DNA of 64,000 bases from assembly GCA_012064385.1 (NCBI GenBank), contig QRDG01001992.1, forward strand, positions 496,001-560,000, read 5' to 3'. How positions within the stretch are numbered: position 1 is the first letter of the stretch; the number at the start of each line of letters is the position of its first letter. Below are positions 1 through 11,728 of the stretch, in pieces. A program made the translations under genes and the position numbers. The stretch comes from Puccinellia tenuiflora. Taxonomy: Eukaryota; Streptophyta; Magnoliopsida; Poales; Poaceae. The notes under the pieces are model-generated. The model ran no database searches. It was not told the DNA's origin and was given only the letters and a program-made list of their open reading frames with translations.

Positions 1-1320
1 AGCAAATATCCCAATCCTTTTAAGCTCAAAGGACATGCCGGTTGTGTTACTTATGATGACTAAAACGTTCTCGTGGACACATGAGAATTCCTGCCTAGCC
101 ATTTTCACTGCACGCCGGTGATTAATCTTCAATGTTTTGATAAAGTGTTGTGTGGATGAACCTACGCTAATGCACCGCCCTTACTTGGACAAATACATAC
201 TTGTGATTAAACCCCTTGCAAGCATCCGCAACTACAAGAAAGTAATTAAGATAAAAACCTAACCACAACCTTAAACTCCAAGATCCTACACTCCCTAGTG
301 CACTAGTTCGCGAATTGGGGTTTCTGTCACTCCTGCAACCCTACCATAGGCAAACTAAATACACCATGCATTCCCCTAGGCCCTTTGAAAGGTGAAGTAT
401 CATGTAGTCGACGTTCACATGATACCACTAGAGAAATAACACCACAGCATACATCAAACAATTAAATATTACTCAACATTATGCAATTACTAGCAACTAG
501 GCTTTCCCCATGTCCTCAAGAACCAAACGAACTACTCACAAGACATCATATAGATCATGATCAGAGGTGTTATGAACATGGGTAACAATCTGATTGTAAT
601 GATAAATCACCGATAAAACTCTCAAGCATCAACTACAAGTGGTAATCAACACCCGGGATACGATTCCGGTGAACTAAAAACAACACAATGATAATTGCCA
701 CAACGAGATGAGATGGGATGGCGGCGATGATGATGGTGCTGATGGTGGAGATGATGTTGATGATGATCCCGATGATGCCCGGCGTGATGGCGATGACGAT
801 GGCGGCGATTCCCCCCCTCCGGGAGGGAAATTCCCCGGCAGTTTTCTCCCTGCCGGAGCTCTTCTTCTCTCTGTCTGGTTTGCGCCTCGTGGAGGCGGCG
901 GAAAAATTATTCGTCGATGCCCCCCCGATGATTTTAGGTCAAAGGGTAGTAGTACGCCGAAGGGGAGCCGGAGGGGGGCCATAGGGGCCAGGGGCGGGTC
1001 CCACCCACGGCCTGGGGTGGACCCGCGGCTGGGGGCCGCCCCTGCTCCCTGGAGCTCGCCTCCGTGCGCCCTTTTGACTCTGTGACTCATTTCCCAAAAT
1101 ATTATCCTCCAAATTTTTCTGGAATTTTTGGAGCTTCCGACGTCAGGTATCTTGACAGGTACTTTTCCAGCTGATTCCGGGCTCCGGCAGATGAATCCCC
1201 AATAATTGCAAAACATGCAAAATAAGGTAAAATAACATAAGTATTGCATCATAATATAAAATATATCGATGAATAAAGATAAATTATGATGTAAAATAGT
1301 GATGCAAAATGGACGTATCA
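1..1320 (-). repeat. LTR fragment of a Gypsy-type element, cut by the window edge
   Basis: Read on the minus strand, the segment begins at 1320 with TGATACGTCCATTTTGC, a TG-starting terminus of the kind common in Triticeae Gypsy LTRs, and it continues past base 1. It has no PBS or PPT next to it inside the window. The sequence just outside its TG end (1321-1345) is not purine-rich, so it does not look like the 3' LTR of the adjoining internal region. A GC-rich stretch with GAT/GGT triplets lies at about 708-1085. It gives long open frames on both strands that I regard as non-coding. Confidence 0.7.
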
Positions 1321-2461
1321 AGCGGCTGGTTTTAGAGGAACGAGTACATTCCTCTTTCTCCTTTGTTTCACCACTAACCAATGTTGAGCTGATTTCTCAG
1401 ATTTTCATTGTGCGGAGGAGAATGGTGAGTTATATTTATATTTTGCTTAATCCGCTCTCAGGTAAATTCAAGTGAGGACGTGAAGCATCAACACCGGGTG
1501 AAAGGGGGGAAATGACCTTGCTTGTCACATGTTATATCTAGCTTCCTACTGCTTCCTCATGAGCTGAAAAACAGAGACACAAAAAGGAGAATTTTGAAAG
1601 TTTAAAGATAGCACATGAAAAATTTACTTGGAGTGGCAAGGAAATAGCACATGTAGGTAGGTATGGTGGACACAAATGGCAAAGATATTTGGCTCAGGGA
1701 GTTGGAGGCACGAGAAGTATTCCCTCTCAGTACGGAATTTTGGGCTTAGCAGGATATCAAGCAAACACATAACATCAACTTGGTTCAATGAATGACTACA
1801 GATATACATTATGCATAACTACTAGACTTCACACCGTCTACCTTGTTAGCCAAACCAACACTTTGCAAAAAGAATATCTAGACTTTGAGAGCTACCAAGC
1901 AGGACAAGCACCACAATTTTAAAGCTTTACGGCAGTTCTTTACTAATCTATTCTTAATAGATGATCCACAAGTTTAAGCATTAATATACTTCATATCTCT
2001 AAACAATTGACAGGTATTAAAGATTCAAGATAATGATCTACAAGATTAAGCAGCACTTTTCACACTTCCTATATGATAATTTCCTTTCAACCAAAGACCA
2101 ATTAACTTATTTGAAGCAACTCTCTAAACAAAAATGAGTGAAAACACAAGAGAGTACTTCATAACTACAAAATCTAATAGCTCTGAACAAGAGATACATG
2201 AAAAACAAGAGAGCTAGCAGCAAGAGTAATTAAAGCTAAACACTCAACACATATAAGTGAAGAACATGAGTGTATACGATAAAGCGGAGCGTGTCCCTCT
2301 CTCAAACAAGCATGCATGGATCCAAATTACTGCAAGGTCCAGAAAACTAAACACAAACAAACTGAAAGTAAAAACAAACTGACGCTCCAAGAACAACACG
2401 TAATGTGTAAAGGAATAAAAATATAGTACCATGAGAGAAATTGATGATTGTTGATGAAGAA

Positions 2462-2552
2462 GGAGATGCCTTGGACATCCCCAAGCTTAGACGCTTGTAA
2501 CTTCTTGAATATTTCAGAGGAGGGTCCATGGGGAGCCTCCCCAAGCTTAGGC
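2462..2552 (-). other. Two polypurine-tract-like motifs inside the element
   Basis: The reverse complement of AAGCTTGGGGA-type sequence occurs twice (catccccaagcttag at about 2478 and ctccccaagcttagg at about 2538). The same motif sits directly next to the 3' LTRs at 40110-40122 and 49038-49052, where it acts as the presumed polypurine tract. Internal copies could be extra plus-strand priming sites or decayed duplications. Confidence 0.45.
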
Positions 2553-3126
2553 TTTTATTCCTTCTTGATCTTCCTTCATCACCTCGCACTTGGATACTTG
2601 AAAACTTCCTTCACGCAAAACTTATAGCAACTTCAATATAGGGGTTAGTCCACAAAAACAATATATTCCTTCAGTTCACATATCATGAACTTATTTTTAA
2701 AAAAATTAGCTACTATCACAAAGGTCTAAGCAAAGCTCTAGCCTTGAAAAGAACTTCACTTTGCCCGTGAAAGAAGCAATGCAAAACTAAGGACAGAATC
2801 TGTCAAAAACAGAATAGACTGTAAAGATGAATTTTTTAGGGCCACTTCTGGACCTCAAATCAGAAAACTTAAAACTATAGAAAGGTAGACAAAACCCTGA
2901 TGCTTGCTGTCAAAAATTTGCAGGCAGATGACGTCCTGTGATTTTTTGGATTTTCGAAGAGAGAAGAACAGAAATCTGTTTCTGGACAACAAACTCATCA
3001 ATTAGTCTTCCTCTCTTTAGAGGCTATTCTTGGCACAAAAACCAAAACAAAAAGATACAAGGGAGTTGTTACAGAGGTAACATCACCCAAAATAAGAAAA
3101 AAACAAAAAAAGTAGGTAAAATAAAA

Positions 3127-3175
3127 TGGGTTGCCTCCCATAAGCGCTTTTCTTTAATGCCTTTTAGCTAGGCAA
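3127..3175 (-). other. Conserved post-gag non-coding block (copy 1)
   Basis: On the minus strand this reads as agctaaaaggc, then aaagaaaagcgctt, then gggaggcaaccc. It lies just downstream of the gag-derived frame that stops at 3242. The same block follows the gag stop at 46755-46802 and the protease stop at 50972-51015. Conservation across elements with different LTRs suggests a cis function in RNA handling or packaging, which is inference. Confidence 0.55.
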
Positions 3176-3241
3176 AAAGATTTTAACGATGCTCTCATAA
3201 GAATAAGAGTTGAAATAAAAGAGAACATCATGAAGCAAATA

Positions 3242-4096
3242 TCAAACACATTTAAGTCTAACTCTCTTCCTCTGCATAGGCATCTTGTAAGAAAATAAAT
3301 CATTGGAGCATAAAGCATTAAGTATAGGAAGGCAAAGCAAGTGCAACATTAAAACCTTCAACATAAAGAGAGGAAACATAATATTGTTGAGATACTTAAA
3401 GTAATGTTTCCCTCTCTCATAATAACTTTCAGTAGCATCATGAATAAAATCCACAATATAAGTATCACATAAAACATTCTTATCATGATCCACATGCATA
3501 AAAGTATTATTACTCTCCACATAAGCAAAATCCTTCTCATTAGTAATAGTGAGAGTAAAACTATCATAGTCATCATTGTAATCATCATAAATAGGAGGCA
3601 TATCATATTCATAATAAGCTTTTTTCTCAATAGTAGGTGGACTGAAAATATCACATTCATCATTATAATCATCATATATAGGAGGCATATCATAATCAAA
3701 ATAAACTTTATACTCAATATTAGGTGGAACTAAAATATCACAATTATTATAATCATCATATATTGGAGGCAAAGTATCATCAAAGCAAATTTTCTCCTCA
3801 AAGCTTGGGGGACTAAAAATATCATAATCATCAAAACCAACTTCCCCAAGCTTAGAATTTTCCATAGCATTAGCAATAATGGTATCCAAAGAATTCATGC
3901 TAATAACATTGCTACTATCATGATTATTATGCAAATAAAGTTCCATAGGTTTTTTAATTTTCTCTTCAAAAGCATCATGACCAATTTCAAGATAAATTTT
4001 ATAAAGCTCTCTATTTTTTTGTTTTCCATTAAACCAAACTAGTGAAAACAAGAAACAAAAAGATTTAATTGAAAGATCTAAAGAAGATACCTTCAA
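3242..4096 (-). pseudogene. Gag-derived open frame with expanded acidic repeats
   Basis: This is a 284-codon frame. Its start region (MNSLDTIIANAMENSKLGE) and its end (DHDKNVLCDTYIVDFI to KMPMQRKRVRLKCV) align with matching parts of the 911-aa gag frame at 43999-46734. The central retrotransposon-gag domain and the zinc knuckle of that protein are absent. In their place stand three copies of an acidic, tyrosine-rich unit of about 28 residues containing PPIYDDYN (about 3583-3833 in DNA). The frame is open, so it may be translated, but without the gag core it probably cannot form particles alone. I read it as an internally deleted gag, possibly mobilised in trans by a relative. Confidence 0.6.
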
Positions 4097-4159
4097 GCAC
4101 TCACCTCCCCGGCAAGAAAAGAGCTTCGTTGCTGGAGTGTGAGTGCCATTTACCTAACC

Positions 4160-4177
4160 TCCCCGGCAACGGCGCCA
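4160..4177 (-). other. Primer-binding site complementary to plant tRNA-Asp
   Basis: The minus strand reads TGGCGCCGTTGCCGGGGA, the exact complement of the 3' end of plant tRNA-Asp including CCA. It lies 10 bases inside the 5' LTR, the same spacing as in the element at 43502-43529. This fixes the element's orientation as minus. Confidence 0.9.
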
Positions 4178-4187
4178 GAAAAGAGCT

Positions 4188-5505
4188 TGATGTCTACTAC
4201 GCGCTTCTATTCTTGTAGACAGTGTTGGGCCTCCAAGTGCAGAGGTTTGTAGGACAGCAGCAATTTTCACTTAAGTGAGTAACCCAAGGTTTATCGATTC
4301 CACGGGAGGAAGAGGTTGAACGTATCGTCTCTCAAGCAACCCTGCTATTAAGATACAAGAAGTCTCTTGTGTCCCCAACACACCTAATACAATTGTCAGT
4401 TGTATAGATGCACTAGTTCGGCGAAGAGACGGTAAAATACAAGTGATATGGATGGTGACAAGTGGTATTTGTAATCTGTAATAAAAATGGCAGCAAGCAA
4501 ACATGTAACAAAAGTGACTAGAATCAGTGTTTTGATGATTGGAAACAAGGCCTAGGGATCCTACTTTCGCTAGGGATCTCTCTAAACATGTTAGCACAAC
4601 TGAAAGCATGCAAGTGCTACTCGGAATTATCCTTCTCCTTGATATAACAAGGGTACTGTACGTAGGGCTACAAAAGCACACCTCAAAGTCTGAGTAAACA
4701 AACACCACAATTCCACAATGAATAAACATGGTAAATATCACTCTAGATAATTGTCAAGGAGTCACACGCGCGCCCCGTCTGTCACCAAGGCTTTGTGTTG
4801 TCACAACTCCGGAAATTATGCTAGACAAACCAATTGAGTAGCATAACATTACATAGAATTCAGCCATACTAACAATACTCACGATCACATAAAGATCAAG
4901 AGAGATAACCACATAGCTACAATAGAGCCCTCGCCTCGATGAAGAACTACTCGCGGCGCATCATGGGAGGCAGCGACGATGATGAAGATGGCTCCGGGGG
5001 CAATTCCCAATCCCGGCAGGGTGCCGGAACAGGAAATTCTGTCCCCCGAATTAGGGTTTTTGGTGGCGGCGGCGCTCAGCTGTTTTTCTGGAGAAAAGCT
5101 TCGATGTTCCAGTGTTTTTAGGTCAGGAGCAAATATATAGGTGAAGAGGCGGCGCGAGGGGATGGACGAGCTATCCAGGTGGCACCCGGCCGCCACCCTA
5201 GGTCCAACCGCGCATGGGTGGAACCTTGAGGCTGTGGGCCTCCCCTGGACTTGTACTTCTGGCTCTCGGAGTCTTCTGGCGAAAAAGAATTTCTGTAATT
5301 TTTTCGGATTTTTTTGAGCACTTTGGATTTTGGACCTATTCTGCAATGCACAGACATAATAAACAGAAACTGGCACTGGGCATCTTGTCAATAGATTAGT
5401 CCAATAAAATATGCCAAAATGATATAAAACATTATAAAAACATGTGGCAATGATATATAATCAAGCATGAACATAAAAAATTATAGATACGTCGGAGACG
5501 TATCA
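4188..5505 (-). repeat. 5' LTR of the minus-strand element
   Basis: Minus-strand boundaries are TGATACGTCTCC at 5505 and GACATCA at 4188, a TG...CA LTR of 1318 bp placed 10 bp before the PBS. Its 5' end resembles the LTR ends at 40109 and about 13157, so these belong to related families. Open frames inside it, for example in the GC-rich part at 4885-5391, are not supported as genes. Confidence 0.8.
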
Positions 5506-8500
5506 CAAACCAATTATGATTGGTACCGTGTTAGTGAAATTTAAATTTGAGTCCTATTGCAAATTTTTCGGTAAAACCGACCTAGCTCCACATGATTAAT
5601 AGTTGATCTAAAGAGCAATAATTTCGACTTAGTATCTGGTGTCATGCTTGTTTCCACAATACTGGATCTTAAAAGAATGTTTTGAGAATCAAGGGAGCTG
5701 AAAAGGATTGTTTTCAGATACAAGCATGGAGTGAAAGATATATTGTTATCCGAAACCCTGTTTGTGGCAACATGACAGAGTATAATTTAGTGTGACAATG
5801 TGTGCTTATATTGCTTGAATATATGCAAGGATTGCAGACACTAAAATTATTCTCTTAATTCCTTCTTTCGAGCTCCAGTAGCTTCATCATAAAGTTGTTA
5901 TGATGGGATGGATTAAAAGTATGTGGTAAAGATTTTTGACTATACTTTGAGATAGCTAAGAGTGGAATCGATAAGAATGCTAAAGATATGGTGATATGAG
6001 TAAAGCAATCAAACTTCAAAGTGCGACTCCAAAGGTGATAGTAAATGACTAAAACGCCAAGGAGCATGTGCTAGTTTGACTGGCATTGTTTGATGTTGAA
6101 TGATTCTTCTATAGGAAATACTGAAAATAAGAATCACAAAAGTATATGGTAGAAAATAAAAGACTGAAAAGTCCAGCTCAGATGTATATAAATGATATAC
6201 AAGTTATAGATGTGGTTTACTAGTTAACTATGTATTCATTGGGTATTTTGGATACCGGATTGGTTGGTATGATTTGTCATACAAATACAATACAAGAAAT
6301 ACAATGGCCTAAAAGAACTAGTAGAAGATATTGTGAGGATGCACGACAAGAATGGAAGTAAAGTGTTATTTTGTTCATCGTGGCATCCAACCAAAACTTC
6401 GAGATTTATTTTAAGAACTTAATAAATTGTTATTTTTTTCCGGTTGTTTGTGAGAATAAATAGTTGTTCAAACTATGACCATGTTCCATAATTGATGGGT
6501 GAGTTAATATAAATCGCGTTGGAAAAATAAAACATCTATAAATGCTGAACATCGCAAGACGAAAAATTAAAGAATTCACTTAAATTGTGACACAACCTTT
6601 TAGTTCATATTGGAAAGGAAAACATGAAGGAACTCCATGTTGATGGACTTTTGGAGTTAATTTTATTTCGAATAAATTGACGCTTGTGAGACCTTTTTCC
6701 AAAAAGATGACTAATACACCGTTTATAGGCCACAGTTGAATGGACGACTAATTTAGTGGAGATTATACATATTGATGTATATGGTCCATTATGTGTAGCC
6801 GTGTGTGGTGGATTAATTTTCCTTCACACCTCCGATGTTTTAAGAAGATATATGAGCATGTCTATTTAAAGAGAAAGGATTTTGATATTTTTTGAATTAG
6901 TTCAAAGTATCGTTGGTATGAAGTGAAAACATCGTAACAAGAAGATCAAACATTTATGATTGCATCATAAAGAATGAAATTTGAGTTATGAGTTTAGCAA
7001 AAACATCTGAGAAGTTGCAGAATTGTTCCACAACTTATGCTTCCCGAAACCCCCATAGGAGTGTGGAATGTTCAGGAGACATGATCTAACCTTGTTGGAC
7101 ATGGTAAGATAAATAAAATGCCATTATATTTTGTAATTTATGCATTAGAGACTACCGCTTTACACTTAAAAGAGCGTCATCATGATCCGTTGTGATTGAC
7201 ACCATGGTTTGGGTAGTGACCTGAAATTGTCTTTTATTAATTTTTGGTATGCATAGCATGTGTAAAATGTTTACAACCAAAATCAGATAAATACATGTTT
7301 ATATGGTTATCCCAAACCTGTTGGGTATTTCTCCTATCACCGAACCTTGGACAAAAGTGTTTGTCGGGAAGGTGGATTTCTCGAGAAAGTGCTTCTTGCG
7401 AAATAGGTGAGTGGGAGGACAGTACAACTCGACGAAATTGGAGAATTGTCGTCATCATGTCAAGAGTAGCGCAGCACCGGATGTTGTTCTGGGGTTTCCT
7501 AGTTTGACTAAATGGAAGACGCTACATGTGATGTAGAAACGTCGAAAAGAGTTTGCAAACTGAACCACGTAGGTCATTAAAAACTTTGTACCCAGACCAA
7601 CTTGTGGTTTGAGAATGAAGTGTTGTGTTGACAACAAAGGACTTACAAATTATAAAGGAAGCAGATGATGAGCCCTTACTTCGTATATTGGCAATAAGCC
7701 ATTATATCCACAATAGTATCAACAAGACATGGATGTTCAGATCCATTGAAAGTTCGATTTGTCGAAAAGATGTTTACGACTAAGTTCAAAGAGTTGACTA
7801 CGAAAGATTTTGACCTTCCGTAGCGGTACTTTAGTCTTTACGGATAATTCTAGCAAAAGTTACATATTTTGATATGCAGTTGAATAACATACGAAATTCC
7901 TCTCAAGGAAGTTTGATCAAGGACGTGTATGCGACACGGTTCGAGAGTTTTGTAAAATTAAAAAGTGCTCAAAAGGTATGCAAATTTCAATGGTTGAAAT
8001 AAGCATAACGAAGTTAGAATCTTTACATAAATGAAGTTATCAAAAGAGTTTGATTCCATCATTGATGGTGAAGATGCTTGTAGAGTTACAAGAAATTAAG
8101 TGTGAGCGCTAAGACATATTTCTAATACTTTATGTAGTTGACATATAGTTGATTGGAAAGTATGTAATTTAAATTAACGTAGTTAAGTTTTTATATTGAT
8201 AAAAGACTTAGGCTGAATAACATATTGGGGATCAATATCTATAGAGATAGATTGAGGCGCCTGATTTAGTTGAGCCAGAGTACATAGATGAAGTATTGAA
8301 GTAAGTCAATACAGAAACGACAAGAAGGAGTTCTTGACGCATGGAAGGTGATTGAGTAAGACTCAAGTGTTTTGACACAAGATGAGCAAAATTAAAATTG
8401 AGATTTCTAAATCATATGTTCCATGATGTGTACACAACCAGATGTGTCCTAAGTTATAAAGTGTTATATCAGGATAATTCATATGATGATTAGACAACAG

Positions 8501-9154
8501 TGGAAAGATCTTTAAGTATTTTAGAAAAACTAAGGATGAGTCTTCCTGTATAGTAATGACAAACAACTGTAAAGTGTTACACTAAGGGTCTTGTCATATA
8601 TACAAATAATTCTATCTCAAATTAAGATATGTGTTGAATAGAAAGTGGTACGATAGACTGGAAGGAAGTTCCATGCTAGTTTTGAATGAGTTTCAAAAGG
8701 TATTGTGATGGATACTACAACAAAGGCTAAGTATGTTGTTGTGTTGACAACAAATAAGAAGAGTATTTTGTGTCAAGGAGTTCTTTATTGAACTAGGTGA
8801 ATTTCCAAGAATGTGAGTACTATGAAGCTCGATTTTCGTAATGGTGGTGACATTGATTCGAGCTGAGGAATTAAGGTCTCACCAACTGACCAAATACAAA
8901 GCCATCTCATTAGAGAATGAGNTTTTGTCAAGTTTTAATCTTCTTTGGACGGAGCCATAATTAGGAATAGCTAAATAAATAGACTAAACCTCTTATGATG
9001 CATCATGTGGCCAAGTAAATGACTACACAAGAGTTATTAAGACATAAAGTCCCACCATAGCATTAATCTTTAAGGTCCTCGATACTAATACCCCATAAAG
9101 TAACTTCATGATTCGGTCTTGGGTTTACGTGTCCTCCCAAGTCTTCCTCACTCC
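5506..9154 (+). mobile_element. Decayed Copia retrotransposon interior
   Basis: There is no long open frame, but degenerate Copia motifs lie in the expected order on the plus strand. An integrase-like stretch at about 6753-6812 translates as LVEIIHIDVYGPLC, resembling the integrase-core start HTDVCGP. A degraded RNase H motif at about 8709-8790 (MDTTTKAKYVVV) corresponds to the STTEAEYIAA region. Stops and indels are frequent, so it is a fossil. It probably pairs with the Copia LTR end at 9803-11017. Base 8922 is an undetermined n. Confidence 0.65.
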
Positions 9155-9802
9155 ATTAAACTATGAGGGGGATGAAGTGGATCACGAAGATGGTGATAGA
9201 GATGGTGATGGAGATGGTGCTGGTCTTGACGGTGGTGTGATGGAGACTCCGGAGGGGGATGGAGAAGACCTCCGGAGGTGATTCCGGCGGCATCGCCCCC
9301 CTCCGATCTTCTCCAGCGGCAGCATTCTATCTCTCTGTTTCTGGTTTTGTGTTTCTCCGCCGCCTCCTCCTGGAAATGTCGGGGGACAATTTTTATAGTC
9401 GTTTTTAGGTCACGAGGAAGCTTCGGGAAGAAGGATCGACGCAAACGGCGCCACGAGGGCAAAAAGAGGTGGGCCCATGCGGCCAGGTAGAGGGGCCGCA
9501 TGGGGCACCCTCTTTTGCCCCTCCGGCCTCCGTTTGCTTGCCTCCTTCACTCCTAGGTCTTCCTCCTTCCAAAATAATGATCCCCGTAAATCTGCAGCTC
9601 ATTATGACGTCGTTAAGGCCCTGAAATAAATAAGGAAAGAAATAGGGGTTTTCTGCCTATGCAGGATTAATTCCATAAAAAGGGGAAATCATTATTAATT
9701 ACCAAAAATCATTAAATAATAGTAATATACCCTTATATGATGCAAATATGAATGGAATAAGTATTATACTGCAAAGTTCATGTATGCATTTTATATGCAT
9801 CA
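9155..9802 (-). repeat. Gypsy LTR fragment inserted in Copia material
   Basis: From 9802 leftward the minus strand begins TGATGCATATAAAATGC and follows the same LTR type as 49053-50554 and 63538-64000. Shared landmarks include the GACGTCATAATGAGCT stretch and the CTAAAAACG segment near the TATA box. It loses similarity near 9155, before the LTR's normal end. The Copia LTR resumes immediately at 9803, so the LTR start is an intact insertion edge. Confidence 0.75.
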
Positions 9803-11017
9803 CATAGCATCCAAAAGCTTGCAAGCATATGACAGAGTAGTTAGTCATAAGGGATCCTATCCTATGGAACGAGTAAAGAGAACTTGTCGGAAACGAGATT
9901 AATCGGAAATGGAGATATGAGTGATTAAGTCTTGGACAACTAAAATATCGTGAGACAAAAGGAATCATATATGGATTAATTGATTCCCGGACATAGTGGT
10001 TCAATCGATAAAGAACTTCGTTGCATATGTAGGAGTCAATATGGGCATCATGGTCCCGCTATTAATTATTGATCGGATCATGTCTGCATATTCTCGAACC
10101 CGTAGGGTCACACACTTAAGGCTTCGATGTAGCTAGGGCTTGAGATATTTGATGGTGTGAACAAATATTGATTCGGAGTCTCAGATGAGATCCTTGACAT
10201 CACGAGGAGCTCCGAAAGAGTCCGGAGATAAAGTTTCATATAAGGAAAGTGGTTTCCAGGGTTCCGGAAAAGTTCGGGAATTTTTCGGCAGAGTATCGGA
10301 ATATTCTAGAAGGTTCCGGGGGGTCCCATAGTGGTGCACACGTGCCCTAATGGCCCACATGGACCAAGGGGGCGTGCAGCAGCCCACATGGGCTGGCCGC
10401 ACCAGCCCCCCATGGCCCAATGCGGCCAAACATATGAAAAGGGCCCCAAACCCTAAGGGGGCGCCTTGGGGGCCAAGTTACCCCCTTGGCCGCCGCCCCT
10501 AGGCTTTAGGGAGGGGCAAGGGCTGCCCCCCCACGCCTATATAAAGAGGAGAGCAGGACTGGGGCGCACCTACCTCAAACCCTAGCCGCACCACCCCTCT
10601 CCTCCCTCCTCTCTCTCCCGCAGCCGCTTGGCGAAGCCCTGCAGGAATTTCTCCACCATATCCACCACCACACCGTCGTGTTGCTGGAATCTCGCGAGCC
10701 ACTTCCTCCTCGCTTGCGAAATCAAGGAAAGCAAGTCTACATCGAGCTGTACGTGTGGATACCGCGGAGGTGCTGCTCGTGCGGCGCTCCATCGGATTGG
10801 ATCTCGGATCGGATAATACATCTCCTCGCGACTAGATGAGTCTAGTTGCGGGGATCGACTAGCCAACCCCTGCACCGACAAAACACGTTTGAACGTTCTT
10901 CAAGGGTAAGAGATTGGATCTCACCTTCGCTACCTTCGTCTAATAGATCTAGATCCGTTGGGTTTCTTCCGCTTGTTTCGTAGGAATTTTTTTGTTTTCT
11001 ATGCAACGAACCCTTCA
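9803..11017 (+). repeat. 5'-truncated Copia LTR (Angela/BARE-like)
   Basis: The segment aligns along its length with 58060-59441, the 3' part of the complete LTR at 57528-59441. Shared landmarks are the GAACCCGTAGGGTCACACACTT stretch near 10096, a TATATAAAG box at 10538-10546, and the end ...ATGCAACGAACCCTTCA. It terminates inside Gypsy gag sequence. The first roughly 530 bp of the LTR are missing on the left. Confidence 0.75.
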
Positions 11018-11644
11018 AGTTACTCTCATTAGAAGGTAGGCATGGGTAGCTAATCCATTCTTCCTCGTTTTGTTCGTCACTCTCCTCCTCATTTTCATCC
11101 AATGGGCTTACAATTTCAGCAAGTTCTTCTTCCATAGGCTCCAACATGGCATTAGTCTCTTCTTCTGGGGGAGATAAACCCTTAAGATATTCAGTAATAT
11201 AAAATTATCATCTTTGTAATTATCCATGCAATATTTAACTATAGCAAAACTTTTAGATTTATTAGGAGCATCATCAACATTTTCAAGCAAAGAAGCAATT
11301 TCATAAGCACCCTTCCAAGTAACAAATTCTTCAATTCGTTCCACATCATAAAAATCATAGTTTCCCTTAGCATAACATGATAATGTTTCATTAGCATTGC
11401 AAGCACATTGAAAAGGAAGGTGTTTAAAATCCATGCAACAACAAGATACAACAAAGCAATAAGATATGTCATACATAGAGCACAAGTCCCTAGCATGATT
11501 GTTCAGTTGAGCAATTATTTTCCATAAGTATATCCCTTTTTGAGACAAGCGGTATTCCTTATAATATTCTTGTTGTTCCTCCGTGAACCCGCCTTGCCAA
11601 TAAGATCTAGTTTCAAAGAAGTTATACATTGATAGCAATAACAA
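11018..11644 (-). pseudogene. Gypsy gag N-terminal fragment
   Basis: The minus strand carries the start of a gag frame directly after a PBS: MLLLSMYNFFETRSYWQG at 11644, then cysteine-rich SCCCMDFKHLPFQC near 11420. An acidic stretch (MEEELAEIVSPLDENEEESDE) lies in a second frame near 11100. The change of frame shows at least one indel. The fragment ends where the Copia LTR begins at 11017. The acidic N-terminal layout matches the 911-aa gag frame at 43999. Confidence 0.55.
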
Positions 11645-11701
11645 TAAAGAGAGTAGAGAAAGTGTATATTTCCAAAGTGAACCAATAAGTAGAGCTATGG
11701 C

Positions 11702-11719
11702 TCACCGGCAATGACGCCA
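11702..11719 (-). other. Degenerate tRNA-Asp-type primer-binding site
   Basis: The minus strand reads TGGCGTCATTGCCGGTGA, three or four substitutions away from the perfect PBS at 4160-4177. It is followed after about 10 bases by the LTR end at 11729. The decay fits an old element. Confidence 0.7.
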
Positions 11720-11728
11720 GAAAACTCT

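Larger units (their letters stand above)
1321..5505 (-). mobile_element. Non-autonomous Gypsy-like element: interior plus 5' LTR
   Basis: Minus-strand order is LTR (5505-4188), PBS (4177-4160), a gag-derived frame (4096-3242), then about 1.9 kb of non-coding DNA down to 1321. No protease, integrase or reverse transcriptase motif is visible. The non-coding part (about 1640-3180) resembles 41277-42150 plus 50600-51030, which is the 3' half of the gag-protease element further right, so the two share an internal module. The LTR that follows at 1-1320 is from another family, so the true 3' LTR is missing or replaced. Confidence 0.7.

Noticed and set aside
674..1381. 235-codon minus-strand frame and overlapping plus-strand frames
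   Set aside because: They lie in the GC-rich, triplet-repeat part of an LTR, have proline/serine-rich low-complexity products and no domain.
4160..4177. tRNA-Asp gene fragment
   Set aside because: Only the 18-base primer-binding complement is present, at the exact PBS position of an LTR element.
8922..8922. Undetermined base n
   Set aside because: A sequencing or assembly gap of one base inside a decayed element; no biological meaning.
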